Notes: generated from the sequence alone by a model not told the origin. A stretch of DNA of 40,903 bases from Gemmatimonadota bacterium (GCA_030430625.1 JAUIKL010000012.1:1-40903); one strand, 5' to 3'; positions 32,403 to 40,767 are shown, counted from the stretch's first letter. Translations and numbers: made by a program.

Positions 32403-33294
32403 TCATCGGTCCGGTCCGTACGAGCAATGCAGTGATGATCAGGACGAACTGTGCGACGAGGAGTTCGACCAGGGAAGACCGGCGCAAGTTGGACTCGCCC
32501 TGACCGCGGTCCGGCCACGACGCGGCGGTGTGCGTTCGAAGGTTGTGAAACCCGAGTGCCAGAACTGCCGCGACGGCGACGACCTTGGCGGCCAGAAGCC
32601 GACTCCATGGGTCGAACGGTACTCGATCGATCGGCGGCAGGTGCACATAGCTGGATACAGTCCCGGTGGCGATCAGCACGAGCACCGCCGCGAAGGCTAC
32701 AGGGGAGAAGGCCGCGACCAGGGGAGCGAGAGTTGAGGTATCCCCCGTCGAGCGACGAAATGATCTGTCGACCCACAACACAGCGGCCAATCCACCGATC
32801 CAGACCCCGGCGGATGCGACGTGCAGGATGTCGACCGCAATCAGCAGGCTCCGACGATCGACCGATCCGGCCGCGTGACCCGTCAGCGCGGGAAACGCAG
32901 AGAGTCCGACGACGAGAGGCTGCGCCAGCCACCAAAACGCCGGCCTGCGACGTGCGGCGGCGAACGCCGCAGCGAGGAGGATGGACGCCGCTGCAGCCAC
33001 GCCCCACGTCCGTCCCCAGGCCGTGCCCATGAGGAGCCGCGCGTCCGCGAGCCAGGGCGACCACGGGTCACGAAACTCGATCAGCTGGCGCGCGAAGAAC
33101 ATGGCCAGCCCGGCGATGAGGAGAGCCGAACCGAGTCCACCCAGACGAGCGGCGTCCGAGCGGTGGATGTCACGCCGCACCGGGTCGGAGAGGGCCGTGT
33201 CGCCCCCGATCAAGAACCAACGCGCGGTGACTGCCCCGGTCACGACGACGAGGCCCGCAAACAGGGGCCAACCGGTCACGACGTCGAGGGTCAC
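32395..33294 (-). CDS. copD: CopD-family copper transport membrane protein
   Basis: 299 residues from a GTG, with about eight hydrophobic helices. CopD-domain features include PALTGHAAGS, a long helix LLIAVDILHVASAGVWIGGLAAVLW and the YVHLPPIDRVPFDPWSRLLA loop followed by KVVAVAAVLALGFHN. Histidines in helices (HVASAG, GHAAG, FHN) may bind copper or heme as in this family. CopD works with CopC to move copper across the inner membrane or to load cuproenzymes. It is the last gene of the leftward operon, 19 bp after the copC-like gene. Confidence 0.9.
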   Translation of the reverse strand: MTLDVVTGWPLFAGLVVVTGAVTARWFLIGGDTALSDPVRRDIHRSDAARLGGLGSALLIAGLAMFFARQLIEFRDPWSPWLADARLLMGTAWGRTWGVAAAASILLAAAFAAARRRPAFWWLAQPLVVGLSAFPALTGHAAGSVDRRSLLIAVDILHVASAGVWIGGLAAVLWVDRSFRRSTGDTSTLAPLVAAFSPVAFAAVLVLIATGTVSSYVHLPPIDRVPFDPWSRLLAAKVVAVAAVLALGFHNLRTHTAASWPDRGQGESNLRRSSLVELLVAQFVLIITALLVRTGPMSG

Positions 33295-33313
33295 CGCGCG
33301 CCCGACTAGAGGG

Positions 33314-33691
33314 TCACTGGCCGCCGACCGTGAACTCGAACGTGTCCCGGACGACGTGGCCGTCCTGACCCATGCCCCGCCACGAGACTGTGTACGTGGC
33401 TGGAGCGAGAGATCCGTGCAAGACGATTCCGAAGCTACGCGGGTCGTCCCCTTTCTGGACGGCGTCCATGACGTGCACGCCGGCGTCTTCGGCCTCGAGA
33501 ATACGGATCTGTACTGTGCCTTCCTGAGGTTCCTGGGTGAAGGTCAGGACGACCTCGTTCGGCGCCGGGACGACCGCGCCCGCCTCGGGAGCGGAGGTCT
33601 GCAGCCCGAAGTGGGCTAGCGCGCCCAGTGGGATGGCAGCGAGCAGGGTCAGCACGACCAGGGAGGTAGCGACCTTCGTTCGGATCGTCAT
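33314..33691 (-). CDS. copC: CopC-family periplasmic copper-binding protein
   Basis: 125 residues from the ATG at 33691, which opens a signal peptide MTIRTKVATSLVVLTLLAAI cleaved at ALA-HFG. The open frame extends 44 codons upstream into the neighbouring gene, but that part is not real. The mature protein begins with His, the N-terminal ligand of the CopC Cu(II) site, and continues in the CopC beta-barrel pattern: TSAPEAGAVVPAPNEVVLTF, PATYTVSWRGMGQDGHVVRD. The GHVV histidine would complete the site. It carries periplasmic copper to CopD. It lies between the outer-membrane CopB and copD genes. Confidence 0.9.
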   Translation of the reverse strand: MTIRTKVATSLVVLTLLAAIPLGALAHFGLQTSAPEAGAVVPAPNEVVLTFTQEPQEGTVQIRILEAEDAGVHVMDAVQKGDDPRSFGIVLHGSLAPATYTVSWRGMGQDGHVVRDTFEFTVGGQ

Positions 33692-33729
33692 GGTTCGTCC
33701 CGGGGGAGAGGGGGCGGGGTTTGGGGTGT

Positions 33730-34443
33730 TCAATAGATGAGACGGAGGCCAGCTCCGAGCTGAAGTCCCGACTCGGTGATCGATGGCATTCCTACGGGTA
33801 CGGGGCCGCGCTCCCGGATCCACAGGAGGTCGACGTACGGGGCGAACTTTCGGCCGACCTCGTAGCGAGCTCGGATGCCGGCTTCGAAGTCCGCGACGCC
33901 GGACCCAAGCCCGCGCCGGTCGTCCGCAGTCACCAGCCAGTCGGCTTCGGCCAGGACCGACATGATGAGCCGCTGGGTCAGGAGCAGATCCGACTCCGCC
34001 TCAAGACGAAGGGACGGATCACCTCCCTGGCTGACGAAGGCGAGCGCTTCCACCTCGAACCAGTACGGGGCCAGCCCGGAGAAGCCGACGGCCAGGTATC
34101 CCTGGGCCGTGGGCTCGATGTCCTGGCGGTAGCCGACGACGAAGTCCCAGAACCGGCGGACGTAGCGTCCGTAGAGCGCGGTGACTTCGGCCGAGCCGAC
34201 GCCATTCCGCGTCACGCCTCCATCCGTACTCCACCACAGACGGTCGAAGTCGGTGCCGACCCAGCCAGCCCCGTGCCACCGGCCGGCGGACGCCCCGTCG
34301 AAGCGCACGGCATCCAACTCGAGTTGGGACCAGTGGAAGACGTGGTTGTCCATCTCCTGAGCCGCGACGTCACAGGCTCCGATGGAGAGGATGGCTACGG
34401 TGAGCAGGCGGGGAACTACGGTCGAGCTGGAGAAGAGCCTCAT
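33730..34443 (-). CDS. Outer-membrane copper resistance protein, CopB/PcoB family
   Basis: 237 residues from the ATG at 34443, overlapping the stop of the oxidase gene (ATGA). The signal peptide ends near DVAAQ. The mature protein starts EMDNHVFHWSQLELDAVRFD and continues with WEGAGW-like and alternating strands (GWVGTDFDRLWW, VVGYRQDIEPTAQGYLAVGF, LAPYWFEVEALAFVS), ending in LQLGAGLRLIY, a typical barrel closing strand. This matches CopB/PcoB (PF05275), the outer-membrane partner of the CopA oxidase. The usual Met-rich N-terminal region is absent; the oxidase carries it instead. Confidence 0.88.
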   Translation of the reverse strand: MRLFSSSTVVPRLLTVAILSIGACDVAAQEMDNHVFHWSQLELDAVRFDGASAGRWHGAGWVGTDFDRLWWSTDGGVTRNGVGSAEVTALYGRYVRRFWDFVVGYRQDIEPTAQGYLAVGFSGLAPYWFEVEALAFVSQGGDPSLRLEAESDLLLTQRLIMSVLAEADWLVTADDRRGLGSGVADFEAGIRARYEVGRKFAPYVDLLWIRERGPVPVGMPSITESGLQLGAGLRLIY

Positions 34444-36116
34444 GCGCCGTCCGCCGTCGGCTCGGGTGCCACCTCGAACCGAGCGAACATCCCGGTCATC
34501 ATGTGGAACAGCAGGTGGCAGTGGAACGCCCACGGCCCGGGGTCGTGATAGGTAAGGTGTGCTTCGATCGTCTGGTTGGGGGGGACGATGACCGTGTGCT
34601 TCCGCGGAGCGAACGCCGGGTGCGCACCGTTCTGGATCTCCATGAACACGCCGTGGAGATGCATGGGGTGCTCCATCATCGTCTCGTTGGTCATGCGCAG
34701 GCGCACCCGCTCGCCAACGGTCAATCGAATCGGCTCCGACTGAGAGAGCTTCTTTCCGTTGAGGGTCCAGAAGTAGCGCTCCATGTCACCGGTCAGTCGG
34801 ATCTCGACATCGCGGGTCGGTTCTCGGACGTCGGCGTTCGGCACGAGTGCCTGCAGGTCCTCGTATCGGAGCCGCCGGAGATCCATCGTGTCGGCGCTGT
34901 GACCCATTGCAGCGTGGTCCATCTCCATGTCGGGCATGTCCATGCCCGACATCTCCATCCCTTCGGCGCCCATATCGTGGCCCGCGTGGTCTTCCATGCC
35001 CGGCATGTCTGCCATCGTCCGCACGGGCCTGGGATCCATACCCGGAACCGGGGCCTCGGCGCCGGGCCGCTCCGCCAGCGTGCCCCGCGCGAACCCGGAG
35101 CGATCCATCGACTGGGCGAAGATCGTGTAGGCCGTATCTCCCTCCGGCTCGACGATGACGTCGTACGTCTCGGCCACCCCGATTCGGAACTCGTCGACGC
35201 GCACCGGCTCGACATCCTGGCCGTCGGCCTGCACCACGGTCATCCGTAGGCCCGGAATCTTCACGTCGAAGAACGACATGGCAGCCGCGTTGACGAACCG
35301 CAGCCGAACGCGCTCGCCTGCCTCGAACAATCCGGTCCAGTTGGACGCGGCCGATCGTCCGTTCAGCAGATAGCTGTAGGTCGCACCGGTCACGTCCGCG
35401 ATGTCGGTCGGGTCCATGCGCATCCGTCCCCACATCGTGCGGTCCTGGATCGTCGCCCCGGCGTCATCGAAGAGCCCGGCCACGAACTCAGGCAGGGTTC
35501 GCTTGGCGTAGTTGTAGTAGGCACCGTTGCCCTTGAGGTTGCGGAGGACGGTCATCGGGTCCTCGTCCGTCCAGTCGGACAGAACGATGGAGTAGTCCCG
35601 GTCGTACTCCACGGGGTCCGCTTCAGCAGGCTCGATCACGAGCGGGGCGTACATCCCCTCCTGTTCCTGAGTGCCGGAGTGGCTGTGGTACCAGTAAGAC
35701 CCGGCCTGACGGACAGGGAATCGGTACGTGAACGTCTCCCCCGGCGGGATGCCTTCGAAGCTGAAGCCCGGCACCCCGTCCTGGTCGAAAGGCAGCAACA
35801 GTCCGTGCCAGTGAATCGAGCTGATCTCATCCAGTTCGTTGGTGACGTGGATGATGGCGTCCTGGCCTTCCCGGAGCCGGAGGAGGGGGCCGGGGATCGT
35901 TCCACCGATCATGGGAGCGTTCGTGGATCGATCGTCCACGGTGAAGCCGTGACGCCCGATGGTCAGCGAGACCTCCACGACGTCCCGGCTCGCCGAGCCT
36001 CCGTCCGAAAGACTGGCAAAGAGGAGATGGGGACGAAGCCCGAGCCCTGCCCCGGCCGTAGCTGCGGTGGCCACGCGGATGAAGGCGCGCCGTCCGAAAG
36101 TGCCGGACTCGTTCAT
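34440..36116 (-). CDS. copA: CopA/PcoA-type multicopper oxidase
   Basis: 558 residues with a Tat signal (GRRAFIRVATAATAGAGLG), so exported folded. All four copper motifs are present: HWHG (102-105), HSH (144-146), HPMHLHG (483-489) and HCHLLFHMMTGM (532-543), the last supplying Cys533 and Met543 for the type 1 copper. A Met/His-rich insert at about 371-411 (MPGMEDHAGHDMGAEGMEMS, GMDMPDMEMDHAAMGHSADT) binds extra copper, as in CopA/PcoA. It oxidises Cu(I) to the less toxic Cu(II) in the periplasm. First gene of the leftward operon, followed by copB-, copC- and copD-like genes, the classical order. Confidence 0.95.
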   Translation of the reverse strand: MNESGTFGRRAFIRVATAATAGAGLGLRPHLLFASLSDGGSASRDVVEVSLTIGRHGFTVDDRSTNAPMIGGTIPGPLLRLREGQDAIIHVTNELDEISSIHWHGLLLPFDQDGVPGFSFEGIPPGETFTYRFPVRQAGSYWYHSHSGTQEQEGMYAPLVIEPAEADPVEYDRDYSIVLSDWTDEDPMTVLRNLKGNGAYYNYAKRTLPEFVAGLFDDAGATIQDRTMWGRMRMDPTDIADVTGATYSYLLNGRSAASNWTGLFEAGERVRLRFVNAAAMSFFDVKIPGLRMTVVQADGQDVEPVRVDEFRIGVAETYDVIVEPEGDTAYTIFAQSMDRSGFARGTLAERPGAEAPVPGMDPRPVRTMADMPGMEDHAGHDMGAEGMEMSGMDMPDMEMDHAAMGHSADTMDLRRLRYEDLQALVPNADVREPTRDVEIRLTGDMERYFWTLNGKKLSQSEPIRLTVGERVRLRMTNETMMEHPMHLHGVFMEIQNGAHPAFAPRKHTVIVPPNQTIEAHLTYHDPGPWAFHCHLLFHMMTGMFARFEVAPEPTADGA

Positions 36117-36326
36117 GGTCGAATTTGCGGGAGGTCGAGGTTCGCGACTGACCCGAGCGTCCTGGGTCGAGCATTAAGGTTCGATCGGACGGATGAACCC
36201 TTCGTGAAGGCTGGATGAGGAAGTCTTCATCTGACTTGATACACCCGGACCGATGCTCCCACTTGAAGTCCAATCGATCGATGGCGGACCTCGACGGGCC
36301 CGCCGATGTCTCGAAGAGAGGGCTTC
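36117..36326. promoter_or_regulatory. Divergent control region with GAAG/CTTC repeats
   Basis: 210 bp between the oxidase operon and the rightward SnoaL-like genes. Two inverted repeats, CCTTCgtGAAGG (36199-36210) and TGAGGAAGTCTTCA (36216-36229), have centres about 20 bp apart, two helical turns, as expected for two regulator dimers. The second closely resembles the element at 30266-30279. A CopR-type regulator is the natural candidate. Clear -35/-10 boxes could not be chosen. No gene is supported here. Confidence 0.45.
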
Positions 36327-36809
36327 ATGACTGGCAACAGCAGGCCGACCGGCCGCGGTACACTCGTGTTACGAATCTGCGCGGTCACACTCGGGCTCGC
36401 GGCGACGGCCGACGGCGCGGTGTCTCAGGAGCACAGCCATAGCGAAGTCGTCGCGGTGGTCGACGCCTTTCACGCCTCCCTTGCCTCCGGAGACTCGACG
36501 ACGGCGCTGTCCCTCCTGGCGGACGACGTGGTCGTTCTCGAGAGCGGAGGTGTGGAGGACAAGGACCACTACCGGAGCGGGCATTTGGCCGGCGACATGC
36601 GATTCGCGGCTGCGGTGCCCCGTGAGCGCGAAGCGGTTCGCGTCACCGTCACCGGAGATGTGGCGTGGGCCTGGTCCACCAACCGGGCTACGGGACGAAT
36701 GGGCGACCGAGAGATCGACTCGAACGGCGCGGAGCTCGTCGTCCTGACGCGTGTGGACGACAAATGGCGAATCCGGGCTATCCACTGGTCGTCGAGGTCC
36801 GCTCGATGA
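36327..36809 (+). CDS. Secreted SnoaL/NTF2-like protein
   Basis: 160 residues. The ATG at 36327 is preferred over 36306 because it starts a signal peptide (MTGNSRPTGRGTLVLRICAV, cleaved near VSQEH). The mature part is a SnoaL/DUF4440-type cone fold: VVAVVDAFHASLASGDSTTALSLLADDVVVLESG, KDHYRSGHLAGDMRFAAAV, ELVVLTRVDDKWRIRAIHWSS. Mature residues begin with EHSHSE, a possible metal site. It is divergent from the copper oxidase operon and shares its control region, so copper regulation is likely. Its stop overlaps the next start (ATGA), which encodes a similar fold. Confidence 0.82.
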   Translation: MTGNSRPTGRGTLVLRICAVTLGLAATADGAVSQEHSHSEVVAVVDAFHASLASGDSTTALSLLADDVVVLESGGVEDKDHYRSGHLAGDMRFAAAVPREREAVRVTVTGDVAWAWSTNRATGRMGDREIDSNGAELVVLTRVDDKWRIRAIHWSSRSAR

Positions 36810-37315
36810 TCGGGGTGCGTGGTTTGGGGCGCTCGAGATGGGTCGTACTGGCGGCGTTGTTCGTTGTCTTCTCCAGTTGTGCGTCCGAAGCGGTCGTCGA
36901 CGAGTCGGTCTCGGGACAGACGACCCCTTCCCACGACAGCGCTCTCCTCGAGTCGATTCTCGAGGACGTCCGGGTCGGGTGGGAGCAAGGGGACGGCGCA
37001 CCGTTTTACGAGCACTTCCTGGACTGGGAGGGCGCACGGTACTTCGAGGGCGGCGGACAGAACGAGGGGCTCGAAGACCTCGTGGTGAATCACGTCGAGC
37101 CGGAGGCCGAACTCGGCCTTCAGTTGGCGTTCACCGATGTCCAGACGCACTTCGAGGGCGAGTTTGCGTGGGCACTGGTCGACACGGAGATCCGCTTGAC
37201 CACGGCCGACGGGCGAGACATCCACAACCGGGGGCACGGGACGTATCTGTTTCGATGGACGGACGGAGCTTGGAGGATCGTCCACACGCAGTCCGCCAGT
37301 TCGCCCGTTCGCTAG
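36806..37315 (+). CDS. SnoaL-like lipoprotein
   Basis: 169 residues from the ATG overlapping the previous stop. Signal sequence with lipobox (LFVVFSSCAS). The rest resembles a SnoaL/DUF4440 fold: LESILEDVRVGWEQGDGAPFYEHFLD, LVVNHVEPEAELGLQLAFTDVQTHFEGEFAWALVDTEI, GTYLFRWTDGAWRIVHTQS. It is therefore probably a distant paralogue of the upstream protein, one secreted and one lipid-anchored. Function unknown; membership in the copper response is inferred from the operon. It converges on a LuxR-type gene with a 9-bp gap. Confidence 0.82.
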   Translation: MIGVRGLGRSRWVVLAALFVVFSSCASEAVVDESVSGQTTPSHDSALLESILEDVRVGWEQGDGAPFYEHFLDWEGARYFEGGGQNEGLEDLVVNHVEPEAELGLQLAFTDVQTHFEGEFAWALVDTEIRLTTADGRDIHNRGHGTYLFRWTDGAWRIVHTQSASSPVR

Positions 37316-37324
37316 CTGCGAGAG

Positions 37325-38647
37325 CTACAGCACCCCGAGCCGCCTCGCGGTCGCGACGGCCTGTGTGCGTGACCTCACCCCCAACCGCTCGTAGACGCCC
37401 CGCAGGTGCGTCTTGACCGTCGCTTCCGAGACGGACATGGCCTGTGCGACGTCGCGATTGCTCAACCCACGGGCCACGTGGCGGAGGGTTTCGAGCTGGC
37501 GGGGTGTCAGGGAGGTCTCGGTGCCGTCGATCGGTCGGCTGACTGCGCGCAGGGCCTCGACCATGGCGGAAAGTTCAGGCGCACCGGAGGCTCGCTCGAG
37601 CAGCTTGCGGCGCGGCCACGCACCGTAGAGATAGACGCGAACGTACCCCTCGCTTCGGCCACCCTGGAGAGCCTCCGCCCACACGCGGTCGGCCTCCTCC
37701 CGGCGGTGCAGCCCCTCCAGGCCCACCGCCCGGGCGACTTTGGCGCGGACTGCGTACCACCCTCTGGCCGACCCGGCCCCGAGGGCCATGGCGTCCGATA
37801 CGTGCAGCATGGCCGGCCATTGGCTGGTCGATTCGAGCACGGTGAGGAGGTGATCGTACTCGTGGAGTCTCGACGCTGCTTCCGACTGGTCCGGCCGTGC
37901 ATCGCCGTGCGTGGGGTATCCGTACCGGTGCGCCCAGCTATCGGCTGTGCGCACGTTCGGGGAAGCCCCACCGCGCTGTAGGGCTCGCACGGCGTCGAGC
38001 CACTCTCGGTTCCGCAGGGTCATCGGCTCGGAGACGATCTCGAGTAGGCGCTGTGTCCACAATGCGGCTCCGGCTTCGTCATCGCGGGCCCACTGGACCA
38101 TCGCCATCATCCGCGCCGTCCCGCTGCGAATGCCACCGGCGTCAGCCGGGGCCAGTCGCCATGCCTCCTCGAGGGCGTCGGCGGCCTCTGGAATCCGGTC
38201 CCACTCGTAGAGGGCGTAGCCTCGAAACTGATGCGCCATGGCGGCGGCCGGGTCTTCGCCCAGCCCGGTCGCATGCGCGAGCTCGATCGCCGCGTCGCAC
38301 GCACCCACCATGGCGTGGAGTTCGCCGGACAGAACGTAGAAGGTCGCCATGGTGGCACGTGCCAGCACGGCGGCGGACGGCTCCGTGACCCGATCGGCGA
38401 GCGGTCGACAGATCGCGAGACCTCGGTCGAAGTCGGTCCGGTCTCCTCCGAAGCGGAACGCGGCCTGGAGAAGGCTCGCCACCTTGAGTCGGTCGCGGGT
38501 CGACAACTCCGCTGTCTCTTCGGTGCCGTGGCTGAGCTCGACCATCTCGACGGCGGGTTCGAGTGACCTCCGCATCTCCTCGACCCGTCCCGCGACCAGG
38601 GCCTCACGCGCTTCCTCGATCGTGCGCTCGAATTCGTTCGGTGCCAC
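37325..38647 (-). CDS. LuxR-type transcription factor with TPR-like N-terminal domain
   Basis: 440 residues from a GTG. The C-terminal 65 residues are a LuxR/NarL helix-turn-helix: LTPRQLETLRHVARGLSNRD, then VAQAMSVSEATVKTHLRGVYERLGV. The preceding 370 residues are helical with TPR-like pairs (AMAHQFRGYALYEWDRIPEAADALEEAWRLAP). The layout recalls MalT/LAL regulators, but the Walker A ATPase domain of that group is absent, so it is a shortened form. The ligand is unknown. It is divergent from the secreted protein gene at 38789, a plausible target, across a region rich in inverted repeats. Confidence 0.87.
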   Translation of the reverse strand: MAPNEFERTIEEAREALVAGRVEEMRRSLEPAVEMVELSHGTEETAELSTRDRLKVASLLQAAFRFGGDRTDFDRGLAICRPLADRVTEPSAAVLARATMATFYVLSGELHAMVGACDAAIELAHATGLGEDPAAAMAHQFRGYALYEWDRIPEAADALEEAWRLAPADAGGIRSGTARMMAMVQWARDDEAGAALWTQRLLEIVSEPMTLRNREWLDAVRALQRGGASPNVRTADSWAHRYGYPTHGDARPDQSEAASRLHEYDHLLTVLESTSQWPAMLHVSDAMALGAGSARGWYAVRAKVARAVGLEGLHRREEADRVWAEALQGGRSEGYVRVYLYGAWPRRKLLERASGAPELSAMVEALRAVSRPIDGTETSLTPRQLETLRHVARGLSNRDVAQAMSVSEATVKTHLRGVYERLGVRSRTQAVATARRLGVL

Positions 38648-38718
38648 GGCGTCACCGGCAGGCGTTCAGGCAGGGCTTCTCAAGCTACGACCGGGGACGA
38701 GACGCGCTTCATCCTTTT

Positions 38719-38766
38719 GGACGATACGCGTCGGAACGACCACGTCGTAGCGTCCTTCCGTACGGA
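38719..38766. repeat. Inverted repeats between divergent genes
   Basis: GGACGATACG (38719-38728) and CGTAGCGTCC (38746-38755) pair at nine of ten positions around a 17-base spacer containing a GTCG/CGAC hairpin. The palindrome TCCGTACGGA (38757-38766) follows. They lie about 25-70 bp before the start at 38789 and could be sites for the divergent LuxR-type regulator. Confidence 0.35.
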
Positions 38767-38788
38767 CGTTCAAGGGGAGGTGTGTCGG

Positions 38789-40240
38789 ATGGGGACGAGA
38801 AGAGTGGCACTGCTGTTGGTGGGTCTCGCGACGGTGGCTTCGGCGGCGACGCCAGACGGTCTGGAGGCCCAGGCCCCGACCACAGCGGAGGAGCACGCGG
38901 TGTCCATGGTGGAGCACGCCGCCGACCTCATGGGCGGTGTCGATCGATTGAGATCGATCCATCGGGTCTCGATGGAGATGACGACGACGTGGCTTCGGAC
39001 GGCCTTCCGAGACGTCCCGTTCACGGATCGACCGTCGTACGAGGAGCACACCGACACGCGGGACTACGAGATCGGTGCCTGGCGAAATACGAGGATCTTC
39101 CCCAACGGATCGATCACGAACATCGTGCGGGACTCGATCTCGGTCACCGACATGGGGCGCGGTTTTCAGCCTCTGTCCGATGCGTATGTCGACGAGCGCC
39201 TGGAACTCTTCACGTACACGCCGGATCGTTTGGTGGTGGCTCTGCTCGACGCACGCCGTCTCGTGATGGGTGCCGACACGACACTCGGCGGTGAGCCGCA
39301 CCATCGAGTGGAGGCGACCCTCGCGTCGGAGCACGGTCACGTGTCCGACGTCGAAGTCTTCTTTCACGCCGGGACGCGACTGCCGACCATGCTTCGCTTC
39401 ACGGCGCCCCACCCCTCCGACTTCGGCCTGGTTCAGTGGGGGGCGATGGCGGTCGAGGTATGGTACTCGGCATGGGGGTCATTCGGTGACGTCCACATCC
39501 CTCGCCAGTGGGACATCCGACGAGTAGGGGTTCCGTACAAACGTCTCACGGTGAGAAGGGCGGCGTTCGACCCTGTCTTCGAGGCCGACTCGTTCGCGGT
39601 GTCCGATTCGTTGCGGGTGGCCTACCACCGGTCCCCGGCGGCTCGACCGATGCATGAGGGGCGCCCCATCGACTCGGTGTCCGTGCCATCGACGGGGCTC
39701 GCGTTGTTCAGCCCTCCCTTCGGGTATCCGACCGGAGCGGTGTCGACGACGGCCGGGACGGTCCTCCTCGGCGCCGGGCGGGCGCCCTTCAACTTCGACG
39801 CCGCGCTCGACGAACTCGACAGAATCGGACTCGATCTTCCATCGATGGTCCTTGCCATCCAGGCGAGCCCGGGGAATGGCGGTATCGTCGGGGCGACGAG
39901 AATGGGAGTTCCGATTCTAGTCTCGCCCGCCTCGCTTCCGTTTGCGCGTGCGGTCCTGGACAATCACGGACTCGCCTCGGCTCGGCTGAGTGAGGTCCGG
40001 GAGCTTCGTGAGGTCGGATCGGGAGACGAGCGTATCGTGTTGGCTCCCGTCGACCTTCCCGATACGCCGGGGGCCCTCATGCTCCACCATCCGACCTCGG
40101 GGTGGCTCTGGGTCCCGGATGCTGCGACGCCGCTCGACCTGAGAATAGCGACCGAAGCGGCTGCGACTCTCGGCTGGAGCGTTCGTGCGCGCGGTTGGGC
40201 GCGGGCACCGTGGGATGTTGTCGAGGGGGGACCCGACTAG
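38789..40240 (+). CDS. Secreted protein with a possibly degenerate MBL-like domain
   Basis: 483 residues from the ATG at 38789, preceded by AAGGGGAGG and opening a signal peptide MGTRRVALLLVGLATVASAA. The N-terminal 290 residues are beta-rich and resemble the domain that precedes the MBL fold in some secreted hydrolases (DLMGGVDRLRSIHRVSMEM, DVEVFFHAGTRLPTMLRF). From about 300, FSPPFGYPTG, VLLGAGRAPFNFDAALDELD, MVLAIQASPGNGGIVGATRM and PILVSPASLPFARAVL follow the metallo-beta-lactamase pattern. The HxHxDH position reads IQASPGNGG, so metal binding and catalysis are unlikely. Function unknown. Its stop overlaps the convergent lipoprotein gene by three bases. Confidence 0.78.
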   Translation: MGTRRVALLLVGLATVASAATPDGLEAQAPTTAEEHAVSMVEHAADLMGGVDRLRSIHRVSMEMTTTWLRTAFRDVPFTDRPSYEEHTDTRDYEIGAWRNTRIFPNGSITNIVRDSISVTDMGRGFQPLSDAYVDERLELFTYTPDRLVVALLDARRLVMGADTTLGGEPHHRVEATLASEHGHVSDVEVFFHAGTRLPTMLRFTAPHPSDFGLVQWGAMAVEVWYSAWGSFGDVHIPRQWDIRRVGVPYKRLTVRRAAFDPVFEADSFAVSDSLRVAYHRSPAARPMHEGRPIDSVSVPSTGLALFSPPFGYPTGAVSTTAGTVLLGAGRAPFNFDAALDELDRIGLDLPSMVLAIQASPGNGGIVGATRMGVPILVSPASLPFARAVLDNHGLASARLSEVRELREVGSGDERIVLAPVDLPDTPGALMLHHPTSGWLWVPDAATPLDLRIATEAAATLGWSVRARGWARAPWDVVEGGPD

Positions 40241-40767
40241 TGGTGTCCCTGCGCGTGCGTCCCGTGGTCGGCCAACTGGGCGTCGAACCAGAGGTGAAGG
40301 GCTTCGACGAGTGACGGGTCTTCCGACTCGTAGCGAATCCGGCCACCGCTCTCGACATCGACGTAGGTGATCCCGAGGCGATCGGCTCCCATGACCAGGG
40401 CGTGCAGCCCGGCCATGTCATCACCGTGGATCATGGCGGGGTCGTGGAAGTCACCTTCGGAGAAGCGCTCGGCCTCCATCGAGAGGTGTTCCCGGACGAG
40501 TCGAATCTGTTCGTCGTCCCGATCGTCCGAGACGACCGTCTGGACTCCCCCGAAGTCCGTCTTCTCGAAGACGTGGGTCGTGCGCTCCAGGTCGAATGGC
40601 ATGACCATCGCGCCGGCCTCCGCCACCTCGCTTTGACGAGGAGTCGGGTCCACCACCTCGGACGCCGATTCGTCAGTTCGGGGCTGTCCGCCGCACGCGG
40701 TACCCAAAGCCACGATCATGAGGGCCGCGGCGCAGGCCCGCCCCATTCGCTCGCTGGTCATCGACAT
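40237..40767 (-). CDS. Lipoprotein of unknown function
   Basis: About 176 residues; GTG (40770), ATG (40767) and ATG (40761) are all possible starts. The signal sequence ends in a lipobox, VALGTACGG. A short disordered linker precedes a compact domain: MVMPFDLERTTHVFEKTDFG, DDEQIRLVREHLSMEAERFS, GDFHDPAMIHGDDMAGLHAL, SLVEALHLWFDAQLADHG. Relatives are, as I recall, sometimes labelled aspartate carbamoyltransferase, which the sequence does not support. The domain is rich in His and Met and ends HAQGHH, so metal binding is possible. It lies just after a PDZ-domain gene on the same strand (about 4 bp gap) and may be co-transcribed with it. Confidence 0.72.
   Translation of the reverse strand: MSMTSERMGRACAAALMIVALGTACGGQPRTDESASEVVDPTPRQSEVAEAGAMVMPFDLERTTHVFEKTDFGGVQTVVSDDRDDEQIRLVREHLSMEAERFSEGDFHDPAMIHGDDMAGLHALVMGADRLGITYVDVESGGRIRYESEDPSLVEALHLWFDAQLADHGTHAQGHH

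Noticed and set aside
40237-40767. Aspartate carbamoyltransferase
   Set aside because: The protein is a short lipoprotein with none of the carbamoyl-phosphate or aspartate binding motifs of the enzyme.
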